A stretch of DNA of 64,000 nucleotides from Lysinibacillus mangiferihumi (GCF_003049665.1 NZ_PYWM01000018.1:42872-106871), one strand, 5' to 3'; positions 25,593-36,823 are shown, numbered from the stretch's first letter. The notes: a model not told the origin generated them from the letters alone. Numbers and translations: made by a program.

Positions 25593-26561
25593 TTAGTGTG
25601 AATGTGTTTCGGCATCTTTTTTGGAATGGTCCATATTTTCATGGTCCATATTTTCATGGTTCATATCTTCATGGTTCATATCTTTGTCAGACATGTCCAT
25701 GTCACCATGGTCCATACCCCCCATATCCATATCACCATGTGCCATTGGTGCAGGGCTGAAATCTAAGTGAGTAGAAGAGTAGCTTGAACGACCTACATGT
25801 TCAGCTGCTAATAATTCTTTGAATTTTTCTTCAGTTAATGGTTTTTCGTTCGCTTTTACGTCTTTAACCCATTGATCGAAGTCTGCTTGTGTCATAGATT
25901 GTGCTTCAAATTCCATTTCCGCAAATCCACGACCATTAAAGTTTGAGTTACGCCCCATGAATGAGCCAACTTCATCAGCTGCAAGGTGAATAGTTGTTAA
26001 CATGTCACTCATCGCATATTTTTGACCAGCTAACTGTGGAATCCAGAAACTTGTAATTGGTCCGAATGAATACAGTTTGAATTCAATAGGACGATCTGTT
26101 GGAATGTTTACATAGTTCACAGTTTCAATACCTTGTTCTGGATAGCTAAAGTGCCATTTCCAGTTTGAAGATGCTGCATAGATAACTAGTGGTTCTTTAT
26201 TGTCATAACCTTCTGGTGTTGTTTCTACCGTACTAGTAGTTTTTACAGTAACAATTGCTAGGAATGCTACGATAATAATAGGAATAACTGTCCATGTAAT
26301 TTCAAGTACATGACTACCTTCTTCATGAGGTGGCTCATAATCGGCAGAAGCTTTTGATGCACGGTATTTTGTTAGCATAAATGCAAAAAGCACATACACG
26401 ACTAGTAAAATAACTGCCATTGTAATAATGGATAAAATAATTGTGTTTGATAATGTTTGAGCATTTGGTCCTTTTGGATTGAAAACAGTTAATGGTTCAC
26501 AACCAGAAAGGATTGCGATAGCGCCAAATGCTAATAACATTAAGCTAAATTTTTTATTCAT
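25593..26561 (-). CDS. qoxA: Cytochrome aa3 quinol oxidase subunit II, lipoprotein, with Met/His-rich tail
   Basis: 322 residues with a lipoprotein signal (LSGC, Cys21), two transmembrane helices and an external cupredoxin-like domain (LVIYAASSNWKWHFSYPEQG, FGPITSFWIPQLAGQKYAM). The Cys and His ligands of a CuA site are absent, as expected for a quinol rather than cytochrome c oxidase. The last ~50 residues are an unusual Met/His/Asp-rich tail with repeated units (HGDMDMGGMDHGDMDM, then NHEDMNHENMDHENMDH), resembling periplasmic copper-binding stretches. First gene of the operon, with GAAAGGAG upstream of its ATG. Confidence 0.94.
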   Translation of the reverse strand: MNKKFSLMLLAFGAIAILSGCEPLTVFNPKGPNAQTLSNTIILSIITMAVILLVVYVLFAFMLTKYRASKASADYEPPHEEGSHVLEITWTVIPIIIVAFLAIVTVKTTSTVETTPEGYDNKEPLVIYAASSNWKWHFSYPEQGIETVNYVNIPTDRPIEFKLYSFGPITSFWIPQLAGQKYAMSDMLTTIHLAADEVGSFMGRNSNFNGRGFAEMEFEAQSMTQADFDQWVKDVKANEKPLTEEKFKELLAAEHVGRSSYSSTHLDFSPAPMAHGDMDMGGMDHGDMDMSDKDMNHEDMNHENMDHENMDHSKKDAETHSH

Positions 26562-27292
26562 GTTTGACTCCTTTCTATAAAACGGCTATTCATAAATTTC
26601 ATGTGTAGTAGTATTGATTCACATTTATAAATAGTGGGTATTGAGGTCACCTCTTTTATCTGATGTACCAATCAAATACGTTTGCATTAACAATGACAAT
26701 GGCATGGTTCAATATGAAGCATAAAGTCTAGTAAATGATTGGTCTTTTGCAAGCGTTCACAAACATGATGATGTATGCACCATAAAATGGACAATTCTTC
26801 AATGTAGATGGTCGCATCATGTCTTTGTTTGCATATAGGATTATACGCCCGCAGCACCAGAAAAAAAAATATTTAATTATAGAACTGATAATGAATAGGG
26901 GGTGATTATGAACATTTTTTGAACAAAAAAAGCTATTTTACTATTGGTATTTTAAGGTTTTGTTAAATTAACACTGTATAAACGTTGAAAATACTGCGTT
27001 TGTCGTATTTAACTAAGTAAACAAATTTTTTGTGAAAATTATCATTTCACATTTTAGACGATGTTTTGTAATAAAGTCCGTGATGCGACTGTGTTTTTGA
27101 TACATTTTAGTTGCGTTTTATCTAAAAAAGGAGTATAAGAAAAGTCGGTTTTAGGTGCCTGAAAGGATAAATTTTCTATGTAAGGGATGATTATAAAGGG
27201 GTATATTGGAACATTGTTGAAATTATGTTAACATAATTAAACGATTTGAAAAATTAACAAATATTAGTATATTAATATTAGAATTCGAAAAA
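26562..27292. other. Long qox upstream region
   Basis: About 730 bases without a supported gene. It must contain the qoxABCD promoter, reading leftwards. A near-perfect dyad, TGTGAAA and TTTCACA separated by 7 bp, lies at 27031-27051, about 470 bp upstream of qoxA. Its 7-bp spacing differs from the short spacing of Rex sites, so I do not assign a regulator. Confidence 0.45.
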
Positions 27293-27320
27293 AAGAACAT
27301 CCAAATGCGTTGGATGTTCT
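27293..27320 (-). terminator. Terminator of the DUF2785 gene
   Basis: Stem AGAACATCCAA/TTGGATGTTCT with a 5-nt loop. On the minus strand it is followed by seven T residues. Confidence 0.85.
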
Positions 27321-27329
27321 GTTCTTCAT

Positions 27330-28172
27330 TTAGGAACCGAGCTTCAACCACTTTGCAATTTGCAAATACAGTGTGTTTTGAAGTTTTGGTGCTAGGTTAT
27401 TCATTTTTAAAGCGAAATACAAAGTCTTCATTGCGTTCAATGTACAAGTACGCCCACTAAAAAAGCGTTGGTTATAGCCTTGTGTTACTAAATGCATTTC
27501 GAATTTATCAAAAACTTGCTCTACCCATTCGGATAGTGCTTCCTCAGAATAATTCCTTGCTAATAATGCTTCAATTATATTGACTAAGCGTTCTTCCTCG
27601 TCGTTGATAAAAACAACATCTTTCCAAGTTACTAGTTTGAATGCATGTAAAATAGAAGGAGCGTGTTGCAAATCAAACTTCGGATGTTTAATTGTTATTG
27701 CCGCTAAATCTGCTCCGTGTGCAACACTGTGTGCCCAGCCTTTACCTTCTATATAACCTCTTGTATCATTTTCAAGTAACAAATAACGCCCTATTTTTTT
27801 AAAGAAAGATTGTAAGCTTGCGTCATCTAAAATAAGGAGTTCACTATCTTTTGCCAAAATGCTCGCTACTAGTAAAGCTGAAAAAGAGCGTGTGAAAACA
27901 CTATCCGTCATTTGTTCTCCAATGTTAGCGTATAAGAAATCTTCACCGGTTGCCGTGTCAAATAAATATTGTAGTTGCTGAGCGCTTAGTAAATTATCAC
28001 TCAATAAGTCGATAAATATTCTATAGATAAGGTGATCGCGTAGTTCTGCGTCTGTTGAACCGATATGCGCTAACATTTCTTTTAGCAGCCATTCGCCCTC
28101 CTTGTTAAAAAATGCTTGCCGTGCTGATAGGGTCATAGATGAAAATGTTTGTAATGTTTCTTTAATCTCCAT
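27330..28172 (-). CDS. DUF2785 domain-containing protein
   Basis: About 280 residues from the ATG at 28172 (GGAGG 8 nt upstream; the longer frame to 28187 contains that ribosome site). The central block ENDTRGYIEGKGWAHSVAHGADL, with an invariant-looking Trp-Ala-His-X3-His pattern, is the hallmark of DUF2785. The protein is all-helical in appearance and soluble. Biochemical role not established. Monocistronic, ending in a terminator at 27293. Confidence 0.85.
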   Translation of the reverse strand: MEIKETLQTFSSMTLSARQAFFNKEGEWLLKEMLAHIGSTDAELRDHLIYRIFIDLLSDNLLSAQQLQYLFDTATGEDFLYANIGEQMTDSVFTRSFSALLVASILAKDSELLILDDASLQSFFKKIGRYLLLENDTRGYIEGKGWAHSVAHGADLAAITIKHPKFDLQHAPSILHAFKLVTWKDVVFINDEEERLVNIIEALLARNYSEEALSEWVEQVFDKFEMHLVTQGYNQRFFSGRTCTLNAMKTLYFALKMNNLAPKLQNTLYLQIAKWLKLGS

Positions 28173-28199
28173 GATGAATGCCTCCAAAAATAAATCTCT

Positions 28200-28590
28200 C
28201 GTTCATTATACATTTTTACTCAAGAAATTTGTCTGTAGCGAATTATTTAATGGTTACTTTCACAATAGGAATACCGCAATCTATAGAAAGCTGATATGAT
28301 AATAGCGCAAAGGCTGGACAACCATCGTTGATGCACGACAAAAAGACATACTTGTAGTATGCCCAAGGCTCGGTTAAATGTAGTTTTAAATGTATAAGAC
28401 AGGAGCTTAGCTCGTCCTCTCGTTTATGATGTTATTTTCATTGCGAGTTTCTCCCTATGTGAGAGCGTAGTTTAAGGTTCCTCGTACGTTTCACTTTATG
28501 GGAGGGGGACGAAACGCTGTTGTGGGCAGAAGTCAAACAACCCTATGATAACTTTATAATTTTCCAGATACATAAACGGATTTTGTTTTG
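28200..28590. other. Intergenic region with RNA-like pairing potential
   Basis: About 390 bases with no supported ORF and less AT-rich than the neighbouring intergenic sequence. Several short complementary pairs are visible, e.g. GGAGC/GCTC near 28402 and CGTTTC/GAAACG around 28487-28516. I could not match it to riboswitches, RNase P, 6S RNA or tmRNA. Confidence 0.3.
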
Positions 28591-28594
28591 CTTC

Positions 28595-29062
28595 CTATAA
28601 AATAACAGCGGATTTGATGCCCAGTGGCCATTCAATCATTGTATTTTGATTTGTTTTTAATTCCATAAGGATATTAGCATTTTTGATGGCATCTAAAAGC
28701 CACTCACTATAATAGAGAGTGGGATGAGGATGCTGTAAAATACGTTTCATATCATTTGTGTCAATTTGCAAAAGTTTATAGTTGCATTCAATATGAACGC
28801 TTTGGGGAATAATAAAAAGTGACGCTTGATGTTGATGGCCAATAGAGATGGAACCAGGAATATTCCCATGCATACTTGTAATATGTGTCGTTGCTTCTTT
28901 TGTAAACGTATTTAATTTTGTCTGTGTAAAAAATTCAAAGTCAATTGAATAATCTTGTAGCGGACCGTGTGCTGTCGTAATTGATATAACTTTAATAGAT
29001 AATTCCTCAAAAACGGGGGAGATGCGACTATCAAATTCCATGATTGTATCCATTAATGACAT
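28595..29062 (-). CDS. Hypothetical protein (155 aa)
   Basis: 155 residues starting MSLMDTIMEFDSRISPVFEELS behind AAGGAGTG. Soluble and beta-rich in appearance, with several His residues in HGNIPGSISIGHQHQASLFIIP and a hydrophobic C-terminus. No recognisable motif or family. It stands alone on the minus strand, divergent from the TPR gene at 29243. Function unknown. Confidence 0.6.
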   Translation of the reverse strand: MSLMDTIMEFDSRISPVFEELSIKVISITTAHGPLQDYSIDFEFFTQTKLNTFTKEATTHITSMHGNIPGSISIGHQHQASLFIIPQSVHIECNYKLLQIDTNDMKRILQHPHPTLYYSEWLLDAIKNANILMELKTNQNTMIEWPLGIKSAVIL

Positions 29063-29242
29063 GTATTACACTCCTTATGAACAACTTGTATTGGTCTTGC
29101 TGACAATGAATATAGCGATGTCTGTTATGAAGGAAAAAATATGGGTATTATTAATTATAATTCAATTTATTACAAAATATGAATAGAAATTCAATAGTTT
29201 TTGTTAAAAATAAACAATTAGTAAATCTAAAGAGGTGAGAAA

Positions 29243-30232
29243 ATGACAAAGCATAAGCGTCATGTTATTAAACATGACAATATTGTTGTTTTTCCTGGTG
29301 CCATCCAAACATTAATTCGAGAGGGTCATATGTTTGCGGAAAAATACCAATATGAAGATGCGGTCGCATGCTTTGAAAAGGCGTTTTTATATGAAAGCGG
29401 AGATGAAAAAGCCTTATGTGCCTATGCATATGCTTTATATGAGCTGAAGCGCTATGTGAAGGCAAAGGAAGTGTGTGAACAACTGCTAGCTCTAGGCACC
29501 TCAATGTATGTGGAAGTAATGGAACTATACATTACAATATGTATGCAGTTGAAGGAATACCATCAAGTGGAGTCAATAATAACTACTTTGATAGAAGAAA
29601 AAGTACTTCCAGAAGCACAACTAGAAAAATTCGAACGCTTAAAAAGTATAAATAGTGAAGTGGCTAAAAAGCTTCAACAAAGAGAGGCTGTACAAGAACT
29701 GATTGAAGAACAAGAATATGACTTGGAGAAGTTTAGTGCACTAACACCAAATGAACAATCGTTGCGACTGCATCGTTTAATGGATACGAATGTACGACAA
29801 TTAAAAAAACCCTTAAAGGCTATTATCGAATGTTCTGATATTCACCCATTTGTGCAAAGTCTTGCGTTAATATTACTTGTTGAGCAAGAAGTTTCGATTG
29901 ATATTATCGTTTCAAAATTTAAACAAACCAAAACGGTAAATCCAATACATCTGGCATTGCCAAATCAATTAAAACAATATAATGACATAAAAAAAATTAT
30001 AGAATCTAAATTAGAACAAGACCCATCAACGTTGGAAATGGTACAATATTTAATGGCTAAGCATGCTATTGTTACTTATCCATTTGAATGGTTTCCTTTT
30101 GAAGCCGATGATATTGCATATAGCTATATAGATTTTGTACAATCAATGCTTGGTATGGTTCTGGAAATGGACTATGAAATCATTGACTTTTTACAAATGT
30201 TAGAAAAACTAACAGAACTCCATGAAGTATGA
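29243..30232 (+). CDS. Tetratricopeptide repeat protein
   Basis: 329 residues. The N-terminal ~130 carry TPR-type helical pairs (AEKYQYEDAVACFEKAFLYESGDEKALCAYAYALYELKRYVKAKEVCEQLL). A long charged helix (about 140-165) links to an unrecognised helical C-terminal domain. No signal peptide, so probably cytoplasmic and acting as an adaptor. AGAGGTGAG precedes the ATG. It lies upstream of tig but with its own transcription likely. Partner proteins unknown. Confidence 0.75.
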   Translation: MTKHKRHVIKHDNIVVFPGAIQTLIREGHMFAEKYQYEDAVACFEKAFLYESGDEKALCAYAYALYELKRYVKAKEVCEQLLALGTSMYVEVMELYITICMQLKEYHQVESIITTLIEEKVLPEAQLEKFERLKSINSEVAKKLQQREAVQELIEEQEYDLEKFSALTPNEQSLRLHRLMDTNVRQLKKPLKAIIECSDIHPFVQSLALILLVEQEVSIDIIVSKFKQTKTVNPIHLALPNQLKQYNDIKKIIESKLEQDPSTLEMVQYLMAKHAIVTYPFEWFPFEADDIAYSYIDFVQSMLGMVLEMDYEIIDFLQMLEKLTELHEV

Positions 30233-30505
30233 AATAAGTTGAAACTATACGCATCTATGATATACTAAAATGGTTGTCAAAATCGTAGTTACGAATAAAT
30301 TGTCTAACATTTAAAATTGATCAACCCAATCCTCTACTTCACATGAGTGGGCGGATTTAATGTCAATGGCTTTAACTTTCTAGTAGGGTATGAAAACTTG
30401 AGCTAAATGTTAAGTCGCTGGCATATGTTGCGGATTTTTCAAACAAATCCGGACGCAATTACGTCAAGCGTGATTGAAATTAGATTATTTTGGAGGTATT
30501 TATAC

Positions 30506-31795
30506 ATGTCAGCAAAATGGGAAAAACAAGAAGGTAATATCGGTACTCTAACAATTGAAGTACCAGCTGCAGAAGTAGACGCAGCAATGGACCAAGCATT
30601 CAAAAAAGTTGTAAAACAAATTAACGTACCAGGTTTCCGTAAAGGTAAAATGCCTCGTAAAATGTTTGAACAACGTTTTGGAATTGAATCTTTATACCAA
30701 GATGCTTTAGAAATCATCGTTCCAGATTCTTATGCAAAAGCAATCGACGAAGCTGGTATTATGCCAGTTGATTACCCAGAAATTTCTGGTACAGAAAACT
30801 TCGTACATGGTCAAGATTTCTCATTCACTGCACAAGTAACAGTGAAACCAGAACCAAAACTTGGCGACTACAAAGGCTTAGAAGTTACGAAACTTCCAGT
30901 TGAAGTAACAGACGAAGAAGTTGAAGCTCAAATCCAAGAGCAATTAGCGCGTAAAGCTGAACTTGAAATCAAAGAAGATGAAGCTATCGTAGAAGGCGAC
31001 ACAGCGGTAATTGACTTTGAAGGTTTTGTAGGTGAAGAAGCGTTCGAAGGCGGAAAAGGCGAAGATTACCCATTAGAAATCGGTTCAGGCTCATTTATTC
31101 CTGGATTTGAAGAGCAATTAGTAGGTGTGAAAGCTGGCGAAGCAAAAGACGTTGTTGTAACTTTCCCAGAAGAATACCACGCTGCTGAATTAGCTGGTAA
31201 AGAAGCTACTTTCAAAGTTACTGTAAAAGAAGTAAAAACAAAAGTACTTCCTGAGCTAAACGATGAGTTTGCAAAAGAATTAGATCCAGAAGTTGAAGGC
31301 GTAGAAGCATTACGTGCAAAAATTAAAGAACAAACAGCAACACAAAAACAAGCTGACTCAGATGCTACACTTCGTGATGAATTAGTAGAAAAAGCTGCTG
31401 ACAATGCAGAGTTTGAAGTACCAGCTGGAATGGTTAACTCTGAAACAGATCGCATGTTACAAGAGTTCGGTCAACGTCTACAAATGCAAGGTATGAACCT
31501 AGAGCTTTACTACCAATTCTCTGGTCAATCAGAAGAAGATTTACGTGGTCAAATGAAAGAAGAAGCTGAAAGCCGTGTACGTGTTTCATTAACACTTGAA
31601 GCAATCGCCGACGCTGAAAAAATTGAAGCTACTGAAGCTGACATCGAAGCTGAATTAGAAAAAATGGCAGCTCAATTCAATATGACGAAAGAACAAATTA
31701 CTGGTGCGTTAGGCGGTACTGCTGTTCTTGAAAATGATATCAAAATCCAAAAAACAGTTGAATTTTTGGTAGAAAACGCTAAAATTACTGAATAA
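30506..31795 (+). CDS. tig: Trigger factor, ribosome-associated peptidyl-prolyl isomerase
   Basis: 429 residues, the normal length. The ATG at 30506 follows GGAGGT and starts [21 protein letters not shown]; the frame extends upstream without a ribosome site. The order is a ribosome-binding domain with the signature [10 protein letters not shown] (about 45-54), a central FKBP-type PPIase domain ([20 protein letters not shown]...[18 protein letters not shown]) and a C-terminal helical chaperone domain. It binds nascent chains at the exit tunnel. It has its own terminator and precedes clpX, as in Bacillus. Confidence 0.97.
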   Translation: MSAKWEKQEGNIGTLTIEVPAAEVDAAMDQAFKKVVKQINVPGFRKGKMPRKMFEQRFGIESLYQDALEIIVPDSYAKAIDEAGIMPVDYPEISGTENFVHGQDFSFTAQVTVKPEPKLGDYKGLEVTKLPVEVTDEEVEAQIQEQLARKAELEIKEDEAIVEGDTAVIDFEGFVGEEAFEGGKGEDYPLEIGSGSFIPGFEEQLVGVKAGEAKDVVVTFPEEYHAAELAGKEATFKVTVKEVKTKVLPELNDEFAKELDPEVEGVEALRAKIKEQTATQKQADSDATLRDELVEKAADNAEFEVPAGMVNSETDRMLQEFGQRLQMQGMNLELYYQFSGQSEEDLRGQMKEEAESRVRVSLTLEAIADAEKIEATEADIEAELEKMAAQFNMTKEQITGALGGTAVLENDIKIQKTVEFLVENAKITE

Positions 31796-31828
31796 GATTT
31801 TTTAACGTAACTAGATAGAAAAATTAAG

Positions 31829-31864
31829 AAAACAAGGTACGGCGTTAAACCGTGCCTTGTTTTA
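31829..31864 (+). terminator. Terminator after tig
   Basis: A 14-bp stem AAAACAAGGTACGG/CCGTGCCTTGTTTT with a 7-nt loop and T run. Confidence 0.9.
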
Positions 31865-32400
31865 TCACACATAGCTTTTTAGTTTAGACTAAAGGGGCCC
31901 CAACCTCTCAAGGTCGAGGAATGAAAAAATAATCCAATTTTTACTAACTGTTATGCTTTTGGAGGCAACTTTAGTTAATATCTTATACATAGTATTGTTG
32001 TTTAATTTTTTACACGATGCTAAACTTTAACTTCATTGTAGTAAAGCCGACAAGTAGCAGTAGTATAGTGTCTCCGTTAAAATGGAAGAAGAACGCACTT
32101 AGGTTTTACGACTGAGGGAGCTAAAACCTCAAAAATGAAGCTGAAAAAACAGACAGTTGTCATGGGTTCGTCTGAAAGCTCGCATCAACACGAATTATTT
32201 GCTTAAAAGCAAGTAGACAGCCATTAATGTTTTTGCGCAAATGCTGCAATTACTTAGCTAACTGGCCTATCGTTTGAATAGACTTGAAAACAATTCAAAA
32301 TTTAGATGCATTTGCGCCATGACGTAAATGTTGCAATCAATTTATTTGATAATGATTCAATAATCTTGTAAGATTGTAGCTTGAATAGGGGTGAAACATA
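31865..32400. other. Long tig-clpX intergenic region
   Basis: About 535 bases with no supported ORF. One hairpin is visible (GGTTTTA/TAAAACC near 32103-32130), plus two similar stretches (GCAAATGCTGCAAT near 32236 and GTAAATGTTGCAAT near 32325). The clpX promoter should lie here. I see no CIRCE element or CtsR heptad repeat. Confidence 0.4.
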
Positions 32401-33672
32401 TTGTTCAAATTTAATGATGAAAAAGGCAATTTAAAATGCTCATTCTGTGGGAAGCCACAGGAACAAGTACGTAAATTAGTTGCAGGTCCTGGTGTTTATA
32501 TTTGTGATGAATGTATCGAACTTTGTTCAGAAATCGTTGTAGAAGAACTAGGTGTTGAGGAAGAAATCGATTTCCAAGATATTCCGAAACCGAAAGAAAT
32601 CTTATCGATTTTAAATGAGTATGTTATTGGACAAGAGCGTGCTAAAAAAGCCTTAGCGGTTGCGGTTTACAATCACTACAAACGCATCAATACAAACAGT
32701 AAAATTGATGATGTGGAATTAGCAAAATCGAACATTGTGTTAATCGGCCCAACTGGTAGCGGTAAAACATTATTAGCTCAAACATTAGCACGTATATTAA
32801 ACGTTCCATTCGCAATTGCAGATGCTACTTCTTTGACAGAAGCTGGTTATGTAGGTGAAGACGTTGAAAATATCTTATTAAAACTAATCCAATCAGCAGA
32901 TTATGATATCGAACGTGCAGAAAAAGGGATCATCTATATTGATGAAATCGATAAGGTTGCACGTAAATCAGAAAATCCATCGATTACACGTGATGTTTCT
33001 GGAGAAGGTGTCCAACAGGCATTGCTAAAAATTTTAGAAGGTACTGTTGCAAGTGTGCCTCCTCAGGGAGGACGTAAACATCCACACCAAGAGTTTTTAC
33101 AAATTGATACAACAAATATTTTATTTATCGTAGGCGGAGCATTTGATGGAATTGAATCCATCATTAAACGTCGTCAAGGTGAAAAAGTGATTGGTTTCGG
33201 TTCAGATCCTAATAAAGTTGAAGTGGACGAAGGTTCATTAATGTCGAAATTAATTCCTGAAGACTTGTTGAAATTTGGTCTAATTCCAGAATTCATCGGT
33301 CGTTTGCCAGTACTTGCAAGCCTAGAACAATTGAATGAGGCTGCACTTGTACAAATTTTGACGGAACCAAAAAATGCGCTAGCGAAGCAATATCAAAAAA
33401 TGCTTGAACTAGATGGTGTTGAGCTTGAGTTTGATGAAGGTGCCCTTTCTGAAATTGCAAAGGAAGCAATTGAGCGTAAAACAGGTGCACGTGGTCTTCG
33501 TTCAATTATTGAGTCAACAATGCTTGAAGTAATGTACGAATTGCCTTCACGTGATGACGTGAAAAAATGTATCATTACGGCAAAAACAATTACGGATAAA
33601 GAGAAACCGAAATTGCTTCTTGAAGATGGCACTGAACTCGATGAAGGTAGCGACACAAAAACTTCAGCATAA
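32401..33672 (+). CDS. clpX: ATP-dependent protease ATPase subunit ClpX
   Basis: 423 residues starting at TTG 32401 with AGGGGTGA 6-10 nt upstream. This start gives the canonical [18 protein letters not shown]. The N-terminal zinc finger (CSFC...CDEC) is followed by an AAA+ domain with Walker A GPTGSGKT (about 115-122), Walker B IIYIDEID, sensor 2 and the IGF loop (VIGFGS) that docks ClpP. It unfolds substrates for ClpP in the cytoplasm. Full length. A terminator separates it from lon. Confidence 0.97.
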   Translation: MFKFNDEKGNLKCSFCGKPQEQVRKLVAGPGVYICDECIELCSEIVVEELGVEEEIDFQDIPKPKEILSILNEYVIGQERAKKALAVAVYNHYKRINTNSKIDDVELAKSNIVLIGPTGSGKTLLAQTLARILNVPFAIADATSLTEAGYVGEDVENILLKLIQSADYDIERAEKGIIYIDEIDKVARKSENPSITRDVSGEGVQQALLKILEGTVASVPPQGGRKHPHQEFLQIDTTNILFIVGGAFDGIESIIKRRQGEKVIGFGSDPNKVEVDEGSLMSKLIPEDLLKFGLIPEFIGRLPVLASLEQLNEAALVQILTEPKNALAKQYQKMLELDGVELEFDEGALSEIAKEAIERKTGARGLRSIIESTMLEVMYELPSRDDVKKCIITAKTITDKEKPKLLLEDGTELDEGSDTKTSA

Positions 33673-33716
33673 TAAACAGACAAAGCTGTCTATTGTTATG
33701 AGAAAAAGAGTAACTT

Positions 33717-33767
33717 AGCTGACTTCGATTGTGCAATGTTCGCACATATCGAGAGTCAGCTTTTTAT
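33717..33767 (+). terminator. Terminator after clpX
   Basis: Stem AGCTGACT/AGTCAGCT, extended by TCGAT/TATCGA and an inner TGTGC/GCACA pair, then TTTTT. Confidence 0.75.
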
Positions 33768-33910
33768 TCATACATAAAGCCGGCGACTGTAAATAGATGA
33801 AATTTTTGGCTCGTTTGAATAGATAGTGTGAATCGGTTTTTTAAACACATACTAGAAGCGCGGGATTGTGATTGTGAACAAGAAAATTTTTGACGGAGGT
33901 GAATACCCGC

Positions 33911-36235
33911 ATGGTAACAATTCAAAAAACAACAAATGTACCATTATTGCCTTTACGTGGACTTTTAGTATACCCGTCGATGGTGTTACATATTGATGTG
34001 GGTAGAAATCGTTCTGTAGCGGCGCTTGAACAAGCAATGTTAGAGGACCAATTGATTTTATTGGTGACACAAAAAGAAATGCACGATGAACAGCCAGAAG
34101 AACAGGATTTATATCAAGTCGGTACGATGGCGTATGTAAAGCAAATGCTTAAATTGCCAAACGGCACACTACGTATTTTAGTTGAAGGTGTTGCGCGTGC
34201 AACTTGGTCTAATTATCAAGCATTAGAGAAATTTACAGTTGTTGATATTGATGTAAAAGAGGATAAAGTTGAGAAAGATGTGGAAACGCAGGCCTTAATG
34301 CGTACATTGCTAACGTATTTTGAAAGATACGCTAAATCCTCCAACAAAATCACGACAGAAACGATTAATACAGTGGCTGATATTGAAGAACCAAGCCGCC
34401 TTGCTGATATTATAGCCTCGCATTTACCAATTAAAATTGCGGATAAACAAGAAGTTTTAGAAATGTTAAATGTTAAAAAACGTTTAGATCATTTAATTAT
34501 TCGCTTGCATGATGAACAAGAGGTGCTGGACCTTGAAAAGAAGATTAATACGAAAGTAAAGCAATCGATGGAGCGTACGCAAAAAGAATATTACTTACGC
34601 GAACAAATGAAAGCTATTCAAACAGAGCTAGGGGATCGAGAAGGAAAAACTGGTGAAGTTGCGGAATTGCGTAAACAAATCGATGAAACGGGCATGCCTG
34701 ATTCGACAAAAGAAGCGGCACTAAAAGAGCTTGATCGATATGAAAAATTGCCGAGTGCTAGCGCGGAAAGTGGTGTTATTCGCAATTACATTGACTGGTT
34801 AGTATCCTTACCTTGGACAAAGGCAACCGAGGATCGAATGAATATTACGCATGCTGAGGAAATTTTAAACCGCGATCATGATGGTTTAGATAAAGTAAAG
34901 GAACGTGTGCTAGAATATTTAGCTGTGCGTCAGTTAAAAAATTCATTACGTGGTCCAATTCTTTGTTTAGCTGGCCCTCCAGGTGTAGGTAAAACTTCAT
35001 TGGCACGTTCAATTGCAGAAAGTTTAGATCGCAAATTTATTCGGATTTCTTTAGGTGGCGTGCGCGATGAATCTGAAATTCGCGGACATCGTCGTACGTA
35101 TGTTGGTGCTATGCCAGGTCGTATTATTCAAGGGATGAAAAAAGCAGGTACGATTAATCCTGTATTTTTACTTGATGAAATCGATAAAATGTCTAATGAT
35201 TTCCGAGGAGACCCTGCAGCGGCAATGTTAGAAGTGTTGGACCCTGCGCAAAACAACACATTTAGCGACCATTACATTGAAGAACCATACGATTTATCTA
35301 ACGTTCTATTCATTGCGACAGCCAATGATTTAAGTACAATCCCTGGGCCTTTATTGGACCGTATGGAAGTCATCTCAATTGCAGGCTATACAGAAATTGA
35401 AAAGGCTCAAATTACCAAAAATCATTTGATACCAAAGCAATTAAAAGAACATGGCTTGAAGAAAACACAAATTGTCATCAAAGATGAAGCGGTGCTGGAT
35501 ATCATCCGCTATTATACGCGTGAGGCGGGTGTCCGTGGCTTAGAGCGTCAAATCGCAACGCTATGCCGTAAAATCGCTAAAATTATTGTGTCTGGCGAAA
35601 AGAAACGTGTTACTGTAAGTTCAAAATCGGTTATCGAATACCTTGGAAAACACCGTTTCCGCTATGGACAAGCAGAAGAGGAAAATCAGATTGGTGTCGC
35701 AACTGGGCTAGCGTATACAACCGTTGGTGGTGATACGTTGCAAATCGAGGTTTCTTTAACTCCTGGTAAAGGAAAAATACAACTAACGGGGAAACTCGGA
35801 GATGTTATGAAGGAATCGGCACAAACTGCATTGTCCTATGTACGTACAAAAATAGAAGAACTTCATGTGGATTCGGAATATTTCGAGACACATGATATCC
35901 ACATCCATGTACCAGAAGGCGCAGTACCAAAGGATGGCCCTTCAGCAGGTATTACAATGGCAACAGCAATAGTTTCTGCGATTTTACATCGCCCGATTCG
36001 TCGTGAAGTAGGCATGACAGGTGAAATTACATTACGTGGTCGCGTCCTACCAATTGGCGGTTTGAAAGAAAAAACATTAAGTGCACACCGAGCAGGCTTA
36101 ACAACGATCATTTGCCCAAAAGATAATGAACGTGATATTGAAGATATTCCTGAAAGTGTACGCGAAAATTTAACATTTAAACTAGTGTCATCTGCTGATG
36201 AAGTATTAGCAATTGCACTGGACGGAGGTTTTTAA
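33911..36235 (+). CDS. lon: ATP-dependent protease Lon (LonA)
   Basis: 774 residues from the ATG at 33911, which has GGAGGTG 9 nt upstream; the frame extends to 33890 but that would include the ribosome site. The N-terminal substrate domain ([23 protein letters not shown]) is followed by an AAA+ module (Walker [10 protein letters not shown], Walker B FLLDEIDK) and a C-terminal Ser-Lys protease domain with Ser678 in KDGPSAG and Lys719 in GGLKEK. Soluble cytoplasmic hexamer. The lonB gene found next to lonA in B. subtilis is absent here. engB starts 4 nt after the stop. Confidence 0.97.
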   Translation: MVTIQKTTNVPLLPLRGLLVYPSMVLHIDVGRNRSVAALEQAMLEDQLILLVTQKEMHDEQPEEQDLYQVGTMAYVKQMLKLPNGTLRILVEGVARATWSNYQALEKFTVVDIDVKEDKVEKDVETQALMRTLLTYFERYAKSSNKITTETINTVADIEEPSRLADIIASHLPIKIADKQEVLEMLNVKKRLDHLIIRLHDEQEVLDLEKKINTKVKQSMERTQKEYYLREQMKAIQTELGDREGKTGEVAELRKQIDETGMPDSTKEAALKELDRYEKLPSASAESGVIRNYIDWLVSLPWTKATEDRMNITHAEEILNRDHDGLDKVKERVLEYLAVRQLKNSLRGPILCLAGPPGVGKTSLARSIAESLDRKFIRISLGGVRDESEIRGHRRTYVGAMPGRIIQGMKKAGTINPVFLLDEIDKMSNDFRGDPAAAMLEVLDPAQNNTFSDHYIEEPYDLSNVLFIATANDLSTIPGPLLDRMEVISIAGYTEIEKAQITKNHLIPKQLKEHGLKKTQIVIKDEAVLDIIRYYTREAGVRGLERQIATLCRKIAKIIVSGEKKRVTVSSKSVIEYLGKHRFRYGQAEEENQIGVATGLAYTTVGGDTLQIEVSLTPGKGKIQLTGKLGDVMKESAQTALSYVRTKIEELHVDSEYFETHDIHIHVPEGAVPKDGPSAGITMATAIVSAILHRPIRREVGMTGEITLRGRVLPIGGLKEKTLSAHRAGLTTIICPKDNERDIEDIPESVRENLTFKLVSSADEVLAIALDGGF

Positions 36236-36239
36236 GGAA

Positions 36240-36821
36240 ATGAAAGTCCATAATGTCGAAATGGTCATAAGTGCAGTAAGACCGGACCAATACCCAGAAG
36301 ATGGACTGCCAGAATTTGCATTAGCAGGTCGCTCAAATGTTGGGAAATCATCTTTCATTAACCGGATGATTGGACGTAAAGCGTTAGCGCGTATTTCTTC
36401 TAAACCTGGGAAGACACAAACGCTAAATTTTTACAAAATTGAAGAACAACTGTTTTTCGTCGATGTTCCGGGATATGGTTATGCCAAAGTCTCAAAAACA
36501 GAGCGTGAAGCTTGGGGAAAAATGATTGAACGTTACATTACGGGCCGTGAAGAATTAAAAGCGGTCGTTCAAATTGTAGACTTACGTCATCCTCCAACTG
36601 CTGATGATCGTATGATGTATGATTTTTTAAAACATTACAGTATTCCTTGTATCGTTATTGCAACGAAGGCAGATAAAATTCCAAAAGGTAAGTGGGATAA
36701 GCATAAAAAAGTTGTCAAGGAAACATTAGATATGGATAAAAATGATCCCCTCATTGTGTTCTCTTCAGAAAAAGGCATCGGTTTTGAAGAAGCTTGGCGA
36801 ACAATTGAAAATAAAATGTAA
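36240..36821 (+). CDS. engB: Ribosome biogenesis GTPase EngB/YsxC
   Basis: 193 residues from the ATG at 36240, which follows GGAGG in the 3' end of lon; a 5' extension of the frame to 36213 is not needed. The GTPase motifs are G1 [10 protein letters not shown]2 region KPGKTQT, G3 DVPGYGYA, G4 TKAD and G5 FSSEKG. It assists late assembly of the 50S subunit and is essential in B. subtilis. Probably cotranscribed with lon. A terminator follows at 36824. Confidence 0.96.
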   Translation: MKVHNVEMVISAVRPDQYPEDGLPEFALAGRSNVGKSSFINRMIGRKALARISSKPGKTQTLNFYKIEEQLFFVDVPGYGYAKVSKTEREAWGKMIERYITGREELKAVVQIVDLRHPPTADDRMMYDFLKHYSIPCIVIATKADKIPKGKWDKHKKVVKETLDMDKNDPLIVFSSEKGIGFEEAWRTIENKM

Positions 36822-36823
36822 AC

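Noticed and set aside
27031..27051. Rex operator
   Set aside because: Half sites resemble Rex but the 7-bp gap is too wide compared with TTGTGAAATNTTTCACAA-type sites.
31066..31455. Minus-strand ORF of 129 residues, Ser/Ala-rich
   Set aside because: Antisense shadow inside tig; Ser-rich bias is the reverse complement of the Glu/Ala codons.
31865..32400. CIRCE or CtsR operator before clpX
   Set aside because: No inverted 9-N9-9 repeat or GGTCAAA heptads are present.
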